From Acidimicrobiales bacterium (lineage in GTDB: Bacteria; Actinomycetota; Acidimicrobiia; Acidimicrobiales; Acidimicrobilacustridaceae), in NCBI GenBank assembly GCA_018401565.1, contig JAGYKS010000026.1, positions 1-64,000 of the forward strand: 64,000 nt of DNA, in the 5' to 3' direction. Numbering within the stretch: the stretch's first letter is position 1; each line of letters begins with the position of its first letter. The notes under the pieces were generated by a model, which saw only the letters and a list, made by a program, of their open reading frames with translations, was not told the DNA's origin and searched no databases. A program made the translations under genes and the position numbers. Shown in pieces: positions 37,080 to 46,084 of this stretch.

Positions 37080-37499
37080 CTACGGGGTCCTCGGTGATAA
37101 CGGCCTCTGACGGCTACCAATCAGGGTGGGGGACTCGTCATGGCTCTGAGTGCGAAGCCAGGCCGATACGGCGACCAGCTGGGCGGCGTTGAGCTGCTTG
37201 CGTAACAGCGAGATCTCTTGGTGGGCATCTTTGAGTTGGCCTGCGAGCTCGGCGCGTTCCGCTTGCTGCGGGGAACGTCGGGCACTGCTTCCGCCCGTGA
37301 TCTCTTTCCATCGCTCATTGATCTTGAATGGGGTTCCATGCTCAGCGTCCCACTTGAATGCCCGATGGACAGTGGGATGTGCGATACCGGCGAGTCGCAT
37401 GAGGTGGGCTTTGGTCCTTGGTGCTTGCGAGTCAGCACCGATCGCAGTGATCGCTGAGACAATCGAAGCGAAGGTCTCGTCCGTGGGGCGCGACAGCAT
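37080..37499 (-). CDS. Small TnpC-like (DUF6262-type) coiled-coil protein of the recombinase module
   Basis: 139 residues: MLSRPTDETFASIVSAITAIG, then a helix-turn-helix-like TKAHLMRLAGIAHPTVHRAFKW, then a coiled coil (QAERAELAGQLKDAHQEISLLRKQLNAAQL). Position after the third recombinase with a 1-bp overlap, plus size and architecture, match the TnpC/DUF6262 proteins that accompany such trios and influence recombination frequency or orientation. Assignment from context and architecture. Confidence 0.6.
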   Translation of the reverse strand: MLSRPTDETFASIVSAITAIGADSQAPRTKAHLMRLAGIAHPTVHRAFKWDAEHGTPFKINERWKEITGGSSARRSPQQAERAELAGQLKDAHQEISLLRKQLNAAQLVAVSAWLRTQSHDESPTLIGSRQRPLSPRTP

Positions 37500-39524
37500 T
37501 ATTGCTCTCTTTCGTCGAGGTCGGCGAGCACGCGGCCGATATCACGGCGCTCGGTAATCAACCGCTCCCGAAGTAGGGGCTGGCTGGTGTCGCTTATTGC
37601 CTGGTCGAGGTGCGTGGCGTGTCGGCGCCAGATGGGCGCGTGGACGGGTCCGATCAGGCAGTTGGGGCAGCGCGTCGTGGCACAGTTGTGGTTGTGGAGC
37701 TGGGGGATCCCCGGTCCACATGCAGCACGGGCATCGTTTCGGACACAGTCGTTGGCAAGCCCTACGTAGAGCCGCTCCCCGACCGCCTTTACGAGTGCGC
37801 TGTGCTCCTCCCCGTTCAGGACCTCGACCAGACCGGCGAGTTCCTCCCCGGCAGGTCCGGCCAGAGGGCCGCTGAGCAGGTCACGGGAACGAGCCTCCAG
37901 CGCTGCGCCACGCCTGTCGTCAACAAGGCGCACCGCTGCCTCGGTCCGGTCGGTGGCATAGCCGAAGGTTTGGCGAAGGGACGCATGCCCGAGCTGGATT
38001 CCAAGCCCCAGCTCTGCTTCAGGGTGGCGTGCGGCCCAGATACTGAAGGACTGACGAAGGGAGCGCTGATTGATCTCCACGATTGCTCGACCCTGGCCAG
38101 GCCGATCGAAGGAGGCGACGAGCTGAAGCCGTTGATGTCCCAGCTCAACTCCACGACCTGGTCGTTGCCCTGGATCGGACGAAAGGAACCCAAGCAGGCG
38201 GGGAATATCTCGTGCGGGTGCATAATCGGAGAAGGCACCAGCGGCGGATCTGGCAAAGAGGAATGTCGGGTGGGGGCTTAGGCGGGTGAGGACGGTGGCA
38301 GCCCTCATCGCTGGTCCGGGCGCCCACCATGACCGATCCTCGCCGGCCTGCGAATCGATCCCCTTGAACTGGACGGAGCGCAGGGCCGGAATCCCGTCTC
38401 GCTGACAGATCGAACCCCTTTGAAGGCCCTGAATCTCAGAGTCGCGCATCCCGGTGAGAGCGGCGATAACCACGTAGCAGGCTGCCCGTAGGACCGAGGA
38501 GAGATACTCGGATTCACCAAGTCCAATCTCACTCGCCCACACCGCTCCGTCCGGCGTTGTCGCTACAGGCTCGATGACTCCGCCGAGAGCGCACCGCTCG
38601 TGGGTCATCGGCAACTCCCGCGACTGCGGCAGCGATCTCTGGCTTGAAGATGCGGTGTTTCGATCTCAGGCAGTTCGGATGAATGCCTGCGAGCCTTGCC
38701 AGCAGGTTGTTGTTGACATCGCCGCGCACTCCGGCGACTCCCCGGTGCTCGAAGCCAGTGTGGAGCGGAATGCGGCCCCCCGCCGCAAGCCAGTCAGAGA
38801 AATGCACCTCAGCGTCCCTTACGGCGCCACTACTGGGCATTGAGGACAGTTCCTGTCGACGGGCATGAGCGCTCAAGATGTCACTGCTGTATCGGTCGAC
38901 GATGAGCCAGGCGCCTGCGACCAGCGAAGACCAGAGTTCCCATGGGATGGGTGCGGTCGAGTTCGAGGACGTCATCACGGGCCCAACGATCGTGGCGCTA
39001 CTGCGGCCGGGCCAAGGTTCGAAGGTAAGCCCTCCCCCCGTCAGGATGGGGTCGAGTGTCCGCAGGAGCCGAAGGGTTGAAATTCTCGACCGAACAGTTG
39101 CCGGGGAGAGACCGGCGTGGGTCCATTTGTCGAGCAGCCGCAATGCGTGGCGATGGTCCGCCCTAGGGAGTCTCGCCCCGAGCTCAGCCAGTTCGTCGAT
39201 TAGCGCCCTCAGACGCCAGTAGAGACCTCCGATGGACCGAATTCGTCGGGCAGGAGGCCGCCACCGCAGGTCTACAAGGCTGGGGTGCTCGGGGTTCAGT
39301 GCCGCCATGACGACCTCGCGGATCAGGAGTTGATCGGCAGGATCGGTGATTGAGATCAGGTCAAGCGTGAGCGAGCCCTCGCTGTTGGTACGTCGCAGTG
39401 CATTGAGGTCCCAGGAGTCATCACCGAACCTGCACGACCCGGGCAACTCGGGCAGAACAGGCTCAAGGGGATCGAATGGCGACGGACCGCCTGCCTGGCG
39501 CCGCAATTGCTCCGGGCTGGTCAC
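37499..39524 (-). CDS. Tyrosine recombinase C of the trio (one frameshift)
   Basis: MTSPEQLRRQAGGPSPFDPL at 39,524 overlaps the preceding stop by 4 bp. N-terminal core-binding-like helices include LLDKWTHAGLSPATVRSRISTLRLL. A frame change near 38,600 leads to the catalytic domain: AALTGMRDSEIQGLQRGSIC (first Arg), NQRSLRQSFSIWAARHPE (here R-S-L-R replaces the usual H-x-L-R) and LGIQLGHASLRQTFGYATD (His and the nucleophile Tyr). A cysteine-rich tail (CGPGIPQLHNHNCATTRCPNC) may bind zinc. Restored length is about 675 residues, long for an integrase but usual for the largest member of such trios. Confidence 0.7.
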
Positions 39525-41176
39525 GCTTCCACCTCAAGCGGCCCGAGATCCTGCCGTACACCCATGTCGACGTATACCTCCTGGGCCTCCACCTTCGCCT
39601 TTGCCACGAGCGCGGAATCGAAGCGGGGAAGGATCCCTTTGGTGATTGATAACCAGACGGGTTCCCAGGTTGTCTGCCAGACCTCGATGTCGCCGGCCCG
39701 CTCAGGGTCGAGGATGGTGGGCGAAGAACACGAGCCCAGGGAGGTGGCGTTCGGTGATGACTGCATTCGGGCACACAAAGCAGAGCCCCGACGCCGAGGA
39801 GCCACAGGTCTCCCCCTGGCGCCCGAATGGGGAATGCAGCGGGTCACGGCATGCTGCGTGGGGTCCCTCCATGTCCCCATTCAGCAGCGCACGTTGCTCA
39901 TCAGCCGAGAGTTGGGCCTGGTCGGTGAGTTTGCCGTGCTGGAGGTCTGCCAGGTCGTCAGAGGTGAGGACGGTCGGCTGGATTGCCTCCTGAAACGCCT
40001 TACTGATGGCGCCGACCAGGGCCCGTCCGCTGTGGGCGCGCAACACGGGGTTGTTCTTGTAGCTCCGGAAGAAGGTGGGAGCTCTGTGCCTTCTCGCTGT
40101 TGCGAGGTAGGCAGCCGGGTCAGCCATTGCCTCTGCACCCACCACCGCCTGGCGGAAACGTGAGAATGACTTCGCGCCATCTACGTCGATGGCATGAGCG
40201 GTGAGCCAGTTCGACAGCCTGCTTCGGTCGGTGAAGACGGCGTGCCGCCCACGCTCATCGATCCACAGCGCATCCGAAGAGCCCTCTCGCCGGAACGGCC
40301 CGGTGATGCGAACCGATGCCTCAATTGCGAAACAGCTGTAACGATCCCGGCGAGTGATAAAGGTGTCGTACAAGGTGTGAGAGCGAAGCTTGCGCAGCTG
40401 GAGGCAGTAGCCACTGGTCGACCACGCACGACCTCCTGGAGCCAACTCGCTCGCGCTTCGCCCCCAGGGGCATCCACCTCAGCCCCAGGTACGAGTGGCC
40501 GAATATCGCTGAGCCGGAGGTTTCGGAGCACTTCGGGCGGCTCTCCGCTGCCGGCAGACAGCAGTATGTGCAGTGCGGTGAGCACGGGTCCCATCCGTTG
40601 TGCGAGCTCTTTATGGCTCTTGCTGCGTGCGAGGTCAAGAGCGGCGGCCACATCCCGGTAGGAGGCGGCAATGATCTGGCGATGCTCGCCGTGACTGAAC
40701 GGTGGGAGACCTTCAGCCGGGCGCATCTCCGGGAGCACGGTCACCGTCGGGCTTGCGAGTAGAAGGCGAAGAGTGGGGTGGGTGGCGAGAGGTTCGTCGT
40801 GCGCAATTCGCAGAAGCAACGCCCGGAAGTTGACGAACTTGTCGTAGGCAGAGTGACTCTGCTGAGCCTGCTGGCGTTGTCCAAGCCACCGCTCCCACTG
40901 CTGAATATGTGCTGCGGTCACCTCGGCCAGCGAGCAGGGAAGGGGGTCGGATTGGGTGCAGATCCATCGAAGGAAGGCGCGAACCCCCACAACCACCCGC
41001 TCTGCCGACTGTGGCATTTCCCGATGAACCGGTCCATACCGGTCAGCGAGTTCCGCAGCAAGCTCGGAGCACCGGTAGGCGCCTGGGTCTATTCGATGTC
41101 TGGTCGTGCGCCCATACCGGGTGACCTCGAAGTATCGGACATGCAGTGGCGGACCTCCGCTACTCACCGGCGTCAT
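39521..41176 (-). CDS. Tyrosine recombinase B of the trio (two frameshifts)
   Basis: MTPVSSGGPPLHVRYFEVTR at 41,176 overlaps recombinase A by 17 bp. N-terminal SAM-like part: VRAFLRWICTQSDPLP, LAEVTAAHIQQWERWLGQRQQ. LTALHILLSAGSGEPPEVLRNLRLSDI is the region of the first catalytic Arg, although the residue is not the usual T-G-x-R. After a frame change near 40,440, FSRFRQAVVGAEAMADPAAYLATARRHRAP and FFRSYKNNP follow. The C-terminal cysteine cluster CRDPLHSPFGRQGETCG and GLCFVCPNAVITERHLPGL is typical of TnpB-like members. A second frame change near 39,740 leads to the end. Catalytic residues look partly degenerate. Confidence 0.65.
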
Positions 41177-42602
41177 CCCCTTCGTTGATGTCGGCGGCGA
41201 TCCGGGCGGCGTTGGCCTTCAGGACTGCCGGCACCGCCTCGTAGCGTTCAGCGGCGTACAGGTAGCGGGCCGTGGTCTCAGGGTCACTGTGGCCGAGCAA
41301 CTCCTGGACCGTGAAGACCGGGTTGGTGACAAGGGCGTACGGATCGCCTTCGGTCCGCCGTGACTCCTGAATCAGCGCAGCCAGAGTCCGGACCGCAAAG
41401 GTGTGCCGCATCGTGTGGTTGCTGACTCGAATCGCTGGGCGGTCATGATGGCCGCATGCAGCGACGCGTCGATTCGCATTGGCGTAGAGCTCGTTCAGAT
41501 AGTTCAGAACCGGAGGAAGGCCCCTTCGAGTCAGAAACAGCCCCAGTGGTTCGATGACCCCGTCGTCGGTCAGTGTCACCGACCGCATTCGTTCCTGGTC
41601 AGGAAGACGGTCAGCGTCCCGCCAGCCCTCGGCGATGTGGAGCTGAGCCTTCCCCGACCGAACCCGGACGGCATTCACTACGAGAAGCTCACTGAGCGAG
41701 TCGCGAAGCCGCGGCTGAGCCGCCTTGATGATCCGTTGCCGTTCACCCATCCGGTAATCATCAAGGATGTCGACCACACTTCCAGTGACGTACACCCAGC
41801 GTGGCTTTCCGAGTTTGCCGTAGCGGATGAATCGATGAAGGTCATGTCCTGCGAATGGTGCATGTTCGAGGCGTCCGGTGAGGCGACTCGGGATCTCGAC
41901 ATCGAGCAGGCGAGCTGTCTCCTCACGCCTCATGCCCGTGGTGACCTCCATGAAGCCGATTGCGAAGTCACGCATCGGAAAGGCGGGGGGAGCTACGGCT
42001 TCATGATCGAAGGAGAGTGGCCGATTGCCGTACACGACGTCTCCCCGGAGCCCAACATGAAGGAAGAATCGGAGCTCATGCTCTTGGAGGAACTTGGGTG
42101 TTCGGCGATCCTCGATGCGCTCACGTAGCGTGCTCCGCTGGCGGGTGCCCCACCGGGGCACCGGGTCCTCTTCCACCAGATGGGCGTCTCTGGCCCAGCG
42201 AAAGAATGAGGTGAGGCAACCGAGCTCAGTGTCCCAGGACGACGAGGCAACCACTGCAAGTCGTTCCGCCTTGTACGCACTCAGGTCCTCCGCCGTTGTT
42301 GACGTCAGTTCGACTGCCGCTCCCCGGCGCCCCCAAAGCCAGCGCAGGACTGCCGTGAGCTTTGTCGCGTGAAAGGTCGAGAGGCTGCGGGGGTTGTAAG
42401 CATTCGCGCGTTGGGCCGCCAGGAGGTAACGATTGAGATGCTCGGTGCCGACAGTGGACCCGCCCTCTGCCACCACGAATGGGTGCCCGTCAGGAAGGCC
42501 TTCGAGATCGAACTGCTCAATGAGCTGCTGTCCGGTCGGGCCACCGGGAACGAGCTCCGCATCCCCAAACGCCAGCGAGCGCCGGGCGGTCCACCCGCAC
42601 AA
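41160..42602 (-). CDS. Tyrosine recombinase A of the trio, intact
   Basis: 480 residues. Core-binding domain: LSTFHATKLTAVLRWLWGRRG, LGCLTSFFRWARDAHLVEEDP. Catalytic residues: FMEVTTGMRREETARLLDVEI (Arg I), SNHTMRHTFAVRTLAAL (H-x-x-R) and FTVQELLGHSDPETTARYLYAAERY (His and Tyr nucleophile). All canonical, so this member should be catalytically competent. First gene of the operon, transcribed away from ssrA, whose 3' end is 122 bp upstream; its promoter must lie in that gap. Confidence 0.9.
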   Translation of the reverse strand: MCGWTARRSLAFGDAELVPGGPTGQQLIEQFDLEGLPDGHPFVVAEGGSTVGTEHLNRYLLAAQRANAYNPRSLSTFHATKLTAVLRWLWGRRGAAVELTSTTAEDLSAYKAERLAVVASSSWDTELGCLTSFFRWARDAHLVEEDPVPRWGTRQRSTLRERIEDRRTPKFLQEHELRFFLHVGLRGDVVYGNRPLSFDHEAVAPPAFPMRDFAIGFMEVTTGMRREETARLLDVEIPSRLTGRLEHAPFAGHDLHRFIRYGKLGKPRWVYVTGSVVDILDDYRMGERQRIIKAAQPRLRDSLSELLVVNAVRVRSGKAQLHIAEGWRDADRLPDQERMRSVTLTDDGVIEPLGLFLTRRGLPPVLNYLNELYANANRRVAACGHHDRPAIRVSNHTMRHTFAVRTLAALIQESRRTEGDPYALVTNPVFTVQELLGHSDPETTARYLYAAERYEAVPAVLKANAARIAADINEGDDAGE

Positions 42603-42724
42603 CCACCGGACCAGCCGATGACTGCGCAGAGGACCTCCCCGACGCTCTTGGCCTAATACTTTCGTCCACGGGCCCAGTGTAAAGGACCCGTGTGACCTCA
42701 GGATACAGTCTATTTATCTGGGGT

Positions 42725-43106
42725 GTGGAGCTGGGGAGAATCGAACTCCCGTCCGCTGATGTGACACTGACTGCGCTACGACCATCCCCGAGATACCGGC
42801 TTACGGTCGCCGGACTGCCGGGTCAGTTGGGTGTTGCCACCCCACCGTCTGGTCTTTGCCAGATGTCAGTGGTCTTGCCCACCGTCAACGGTCTTTCCCG
42901 TCGTCACCCCCCGCTTCTGTTGCCAGGCTGCGGTGGGTTGGCCCCGCGGAACATTGCTGCCCGCTGTGACTCTCTACGGCCCTAAATCAGGCTGCGAGAG
43001 CGAACTCGCCGTCGGCGGTTCTTTTTTTGTCCCCGTTTAGCGAGTCTGAGACAACTCGGGTCGCACAGAGCAGCATCCGGCAACAACGTCGAAACCGGTC
43101 AGCCCC
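42725..43106 (-). ncRNA. ssrA: Transfer-messenger RNA (tmRNA)
   Basis: The 5' end, read on the minus strand from about 43,106, is GGGGCTGACCGGTTTCGACG, the universal tmRNA start. The 3' end carries the T-arm GGGAGTTCGATTCTCCCC followed by CAGCTCCA, whose CAGCTCC pairs with the 5' GGGGCTG to make the acceptor stem; CCA is not encoded. The tag frame reads ADGEFALAA then TGA at about 42,989-43,018, with N-G-D-K-K-R-T in frame before it, so the resume codon may lie further upstream. The ALAA end is the classic degradation signal. tmRNA with SmpB rescues stalled ribosomes; smpB is not in the window. Confidence 0.93.
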
Positions 43107-43630
43107 GTAAGCCTCCGAGTGTACCGGGATTGGCGGGACTCGCGTTCACCACCGGCCTCTGCGTCGCTGTGCTCACCCGAACCCGACCACCACCCAGCAT
43201 CGGCATCCATGAGCTTCACCACTGGTGGTGGTCGACCTGGGAGTCCGTAGCCGTTGAGCTCGCTGTCGGATCTCGTCAAACGGTTGACGTCGTTGGTGGC
43301 GTAGAACCGTTCACGACGGTCGGCGGCAAACGCTCCCACTGCGGTGATGGCGGCGGCCCCACCGGCAGCCAGCGCCATGCGTTGACTGAACAGCACACCT
43401 GCTCTCGCCTCCTCGCACCGCTGCGGGGCAAGCGCTGCCTGGATGTCAGCTGAAGGGTCAGCGGTGGAGACCACCCGCACGAACTCCGGGGGATTCATCG
43501 GGTTGCGCAGCGTCCCGCATTCCACCGACGTGCCCCGCACCGGATGGGCGGTCCAGATCACTCCCGCCAAGGCGAAACCCAACACGGCAACGACACAGGC
43601 GATAACGAACAACATGGTCGATGCGGTCAT
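43037..43630 (-). CDS. Small membrane protein, 3' end overlapping ssrA
   Basis: ATG 43,630 (MTASTMLFVIACVVAVLGFALAGVIW) gives a membrane segment at residues 5-27. SADIQAALAPQRCEEARAGVLF and a second hydrophobic segment MALAAGGAAAITAVGAFAADRR follow, then a hydrophilic tail. I do not recognise the family. The open frame runs about 70 bp into the 5' end of tmRNA before stopping at 43,037. Since that sequence is under RNA constraint, the protein probably ends earlier in another frame, or the overlap is real. On the same strand as ssrA, it may be the gene whose transcript leads into it. Confidence 0.5.
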   Translation of the reverse strand: MTASTMLFVIACVVAVLGFALAGVIWTAHPVRGTSVECGTLRNPMNPPEFVRVVSTADPSADIQAALAPQRCEEARAGVLFSQRMALAAGGAAAITAVGAFAADRRERFYATNDVNRLTRSDSELNGYGLPGRPPPVVKLMDADAGWWSGSGEHSDAEAGGERESRQSRYTRRLTGLTGFDVVAGCCSVRPELSQTR

Positions 43631-44117
43631 TTGTGCTCCTCACGTCAGTGCTGAACAACTGAGTTGGCCACCACCGCCAACTCGTTCAGAACCCTGGTCG
43701 GTGATGACACACCATGGCCGCCGCTGGGGACAACCTTCACCTGTAGTCACTTTCGACGGTAACGATCTCGCCAACCCAACACAACGACCCCCCCTTATCC
43801 AACAATGATCGTCATGTGGTTGCGGCCTCCGGTACGACTTGCCGACACATCAAGGGAATACTGCAATTGCAGGCGAATCCGAGGTACCCAGCCCGAAATA
43901 TTACAAGTAGCCGGCTACCCTGTTGCAGGATTGTCACTTGTGAGTACCGGCCCAATGGCCCACACTCCTTTGAACTTGATGTGCGACTCCCCAACCCCCG
44001 ACTCGTGTACCCACGACCCATGTAGCCAGCTTCCCAACGTCCACAGCGCACCGACAATCCCTACCGCATGGCCACTACCTACAAACAGGTGCCCGTCACG
44101 CAGGAAAGGCCCCCCCA
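43631..44117. other. Intergenic region between divergent genes
   Basis: About 490 bp with short open frames on both strands that lack any recognisable content. It should hold the promoters of the minus-strand membrane protein and the plus-strand GT2 gene. The GT2 gene has aggaaagg at about 44,101-44,108 ahead of ATG 44,118. Confidence 0.45.
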
Positions 44118-45898
44118 ATGTCGATGCACGACCCGTCCAACTCCGACCCCGACTCCCCCGATCAGGATGCTCCAGCTTCTGGGCCCACACATGCCCGGAT
44201 GCGAACCACGTTGCATTCCGTTTCGGCCATGCAGGCCATCGCCTTGCCCCAAGCCCATGATCGCCAGGACCGGCCCGGCCGAACTGTCGACAGTTCATCG
44301 CAGTCACGGCCATCGCGTCACGGCCATCGCACAACCTTGCCGAGCAGTCACGCTCTGGTCAGGCTCATCGTGAACCGTCCTGGCTCGCGGTCAGCCCCGC
44401 ACACAACGACGGCACTGCCCGCAATGAGCATCCGGCATCTGGTGCCCATCGCATGCCCTCGCATGGTTTCGTGGTGGCGGTCGTGGCCGCACATGAGGCC
44501 GAGGCCAGCATCACCAGCACCCTGCGGGCACTGAACGGCCAGTCCCGACCCGTCGACGCCGTGATCGTGGTGACCGACAACTGCACCGACCACACGGCGT
44601 TGATGGCCCTGGCCGCTGGGGCCACCATCGTTGATGCCGACGGCAACGGACACGGTCGCCACGGTGCCCTCAACCTGGCCCTGGCCGAGGTGGTCGACAT
44701 GCTCGACGACGCCGATGCGGTGCTGGTACTCAATGAGGACACCTGTCTGGACCACGACTTCGTGGCCCGGGCCACCCGCCTCCTTTGGACGCCCGGTGCC
44801 GGAAGCCCCGTGGCAGCGGTGGTGGGCAGGGTCATCCCCGACCTTGATTCCTGGTCGGTGGCGGCGCAATGCCGACGCAATGACCAACTGGGCGACCTGG
44901 TGGGGCCCGCCCATACAGCGCTGTACCGGGTGGGAGCGCTTCGCAGGGTGATGGCTGACCGCCGGGCCCTGCGTCTTCCCGACCGCGGCGCAACTGCAGG
45001 AGTGTTCGACCCCCAGGCGGTTGCCCCCGACATCGAGCTGGCCATTGCCCTGCAGGCGTGCGGCTACCAGGTCGTGGACTCGGTGGATTGCCGTGCCAGC
45101 ACCACCGACGCCCGATCCAGCGGCCGGACCGTGTTCGACAGCCACAAGCACCACCACCACGGGCTACTTGATGCCCTGAGCTCCCACGGGCTGCGACGAC
45201 CGCTGACCCGCACCCTCATCACTGAGGTTCGATCGCTGCTCGCCATCGCCGTGGTGCCGGCGGTGGTGTGCACCATTGCCATCTCCGCCGCACGCGCCGA
45301 CATGCCCCCGTGGGCTCTGGCGCTACTGGCGGCCACCGTGGCGGCGTGGATGGCGCGCCGGGTGTGGTCGGTGCGCAGCGACGGTTGGCGGGCAATGGCC
45401 ACCGTGTCGAGTGTGATGCCGGAGTTGGCCCGCTCGGCGGTGGCCGGTACCGGTCGTCTGGCCGGATCCACCCGCTGGTTGCATGACGTTCCATCACTGT
45501 GGGGCCGCCGCAGTCCCCGCCAGCCCACCTGGGCCCACGGGCAGGACCGCCCCGGTGGATTCGACCCGCCCAAAGCGCCATCGAGGTCTGGCCGTCGATC
45601 CAGAGCCCTTGACACCAGCGCCCTCAACTCCGGCGGCCCAACCGCCAGCCTCACACTGGTGCGGGTGCCGGGTCCGGCCGTCGTGATCGAACGCATCCAC
45701 GACGATGTCGACGATCACACCACCGGTGGTGGCTGGCGCAACCATGCAGTGGTGGCACTGGCCGTGGCCATGACGACCATCATCACGGTAGGCATTCCCC
45801 TGGCATCTCTGGCCGTGGCCTGGGCAATGCTCATCGCTGCGGCGACCGTCTCGATCGTGGTGAACGTGACCACCATGGTGACCAGTTCCGACAATTGA
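44118..45898 (+). CDS. GT2 glycosyltransferase with C-terminal membrane segments; frame interrupted by a 14-bp duplication
   Basis: ATG 44,118 (MSMHDPSNSDPDSPDQDAP) follows aggaaagg. A 14-bp tandem duplication at 44,303-44,330 shifts the frame; removing one copy gives a single open frame through to 45,898. Without it, translation can only start near ATG 44,453. GT-A core: HGFVVAVVAAHEAEASITSTL, AVIVVTDNCTDHTALMALAAG, ADAVLVLNEDTCLDHDF and PDIELAIALQACGYQVVDS. Membrane segments include LLAIAVVPAVVCTIAISAA and WALALLAATVAAWMA, then two near the C-terminus. The Asp/Pro/Ser-rich N-terminus is cytoplasmic and probably unstructured. Probably a processive or lipid-linked sugar transferase. Confidence 0.75.
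44303..44330 (+). repeat. Perfect 14-bp tandem duplication that changes the reading frame
   Basis: gtcacggccatcgc occurs twice without spacer (44,303-44,316 and 44,317-44,330). Because 14 is not a multiple of 3, one copy joins the ATG 44,118 frame to the glycosyltransferase frame and two copies separate them. I checked codon by codon that no stop intervenes between 44,333 and 44,453 in the downstream frame. Confidence 0.9.
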
Positions 45899-45993
45899 TC
45901 ACCACACAATCGCCCCCGGAACCGTGACGTGACGCCACGTCACTGATTCGGGGCCTGATGTGCAGCCGCCATGTCGTGGGGCGGTTGTGCAAT

Positions 45994-46023
45994 GGGCCGG
46001 GCCTGCCGCGGCAGGTCCGGCCC
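45994..46023. terminator. GC-rich hairpin between convergent genes (candidate terminator)
   Basis: gggccgggcctgcc and ggcaggtccggccc are complementary over 13 of 14 positions around a 2-base loop. It lies between the ends of the GT2 gene (plus) and the K+ channel gene (minus). There is no T-tract, as is common for actinobacterial terminators. Confidence 0.6.
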
Positions 46024-46025
46024 GG

Positions 46026-46074
46026 TGCGTCGTCAGCTGTGCGTCATCAGGGTGCCGTAGGTGCGTCATCAGGG
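46026..46074. repeat. Short direct repeats tgcgtcatcaggg
   Basis: The 13-mer tgcgtcatcaggg occurs at 46,040-46,052 and 46,062-46,074, with a diverged copy tgcgtcgtcag at 46,026. They lie between the terminator hairpin and the end of the K+ channel gene. Function unknown. Confidence 0.7.
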
Positions 46075-46084
46075 GCAGGCGTTT

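Larger units (their letters stand above)
37080..42602 (-). mobile_element. Tn554/RIT-like module: three tyrosine recombinases plus a small accessory protein
   Basis: Four minus-strand genes overlap head to tail (42,602-41,160; 41,176-39,521; 39,524-37,499; 37,499-37,080), so they form one transcript. Trios of different tyrosine recombinases followed by a small coiled-coil protein are known from Tn554 (tnpA, tnpB, tnpC) and recombinase-in-trio elements, which move by concerted recombination. The module begins about 120 bp from the 3' end of ssrA. No cargo gene lies between the recombinases, and the outer ends were not identified; the inverted repeat at 36,831 is one candidate. Confidence 0.65.

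Noticed and set aside
43915..44334. 139-residue minus-strand frame opposite the GT2 N-terminus
   Set aside because: Rich in W, G, H and S with no motif; it is the complement of the plus-strand leader that has a ribosome-binding site.
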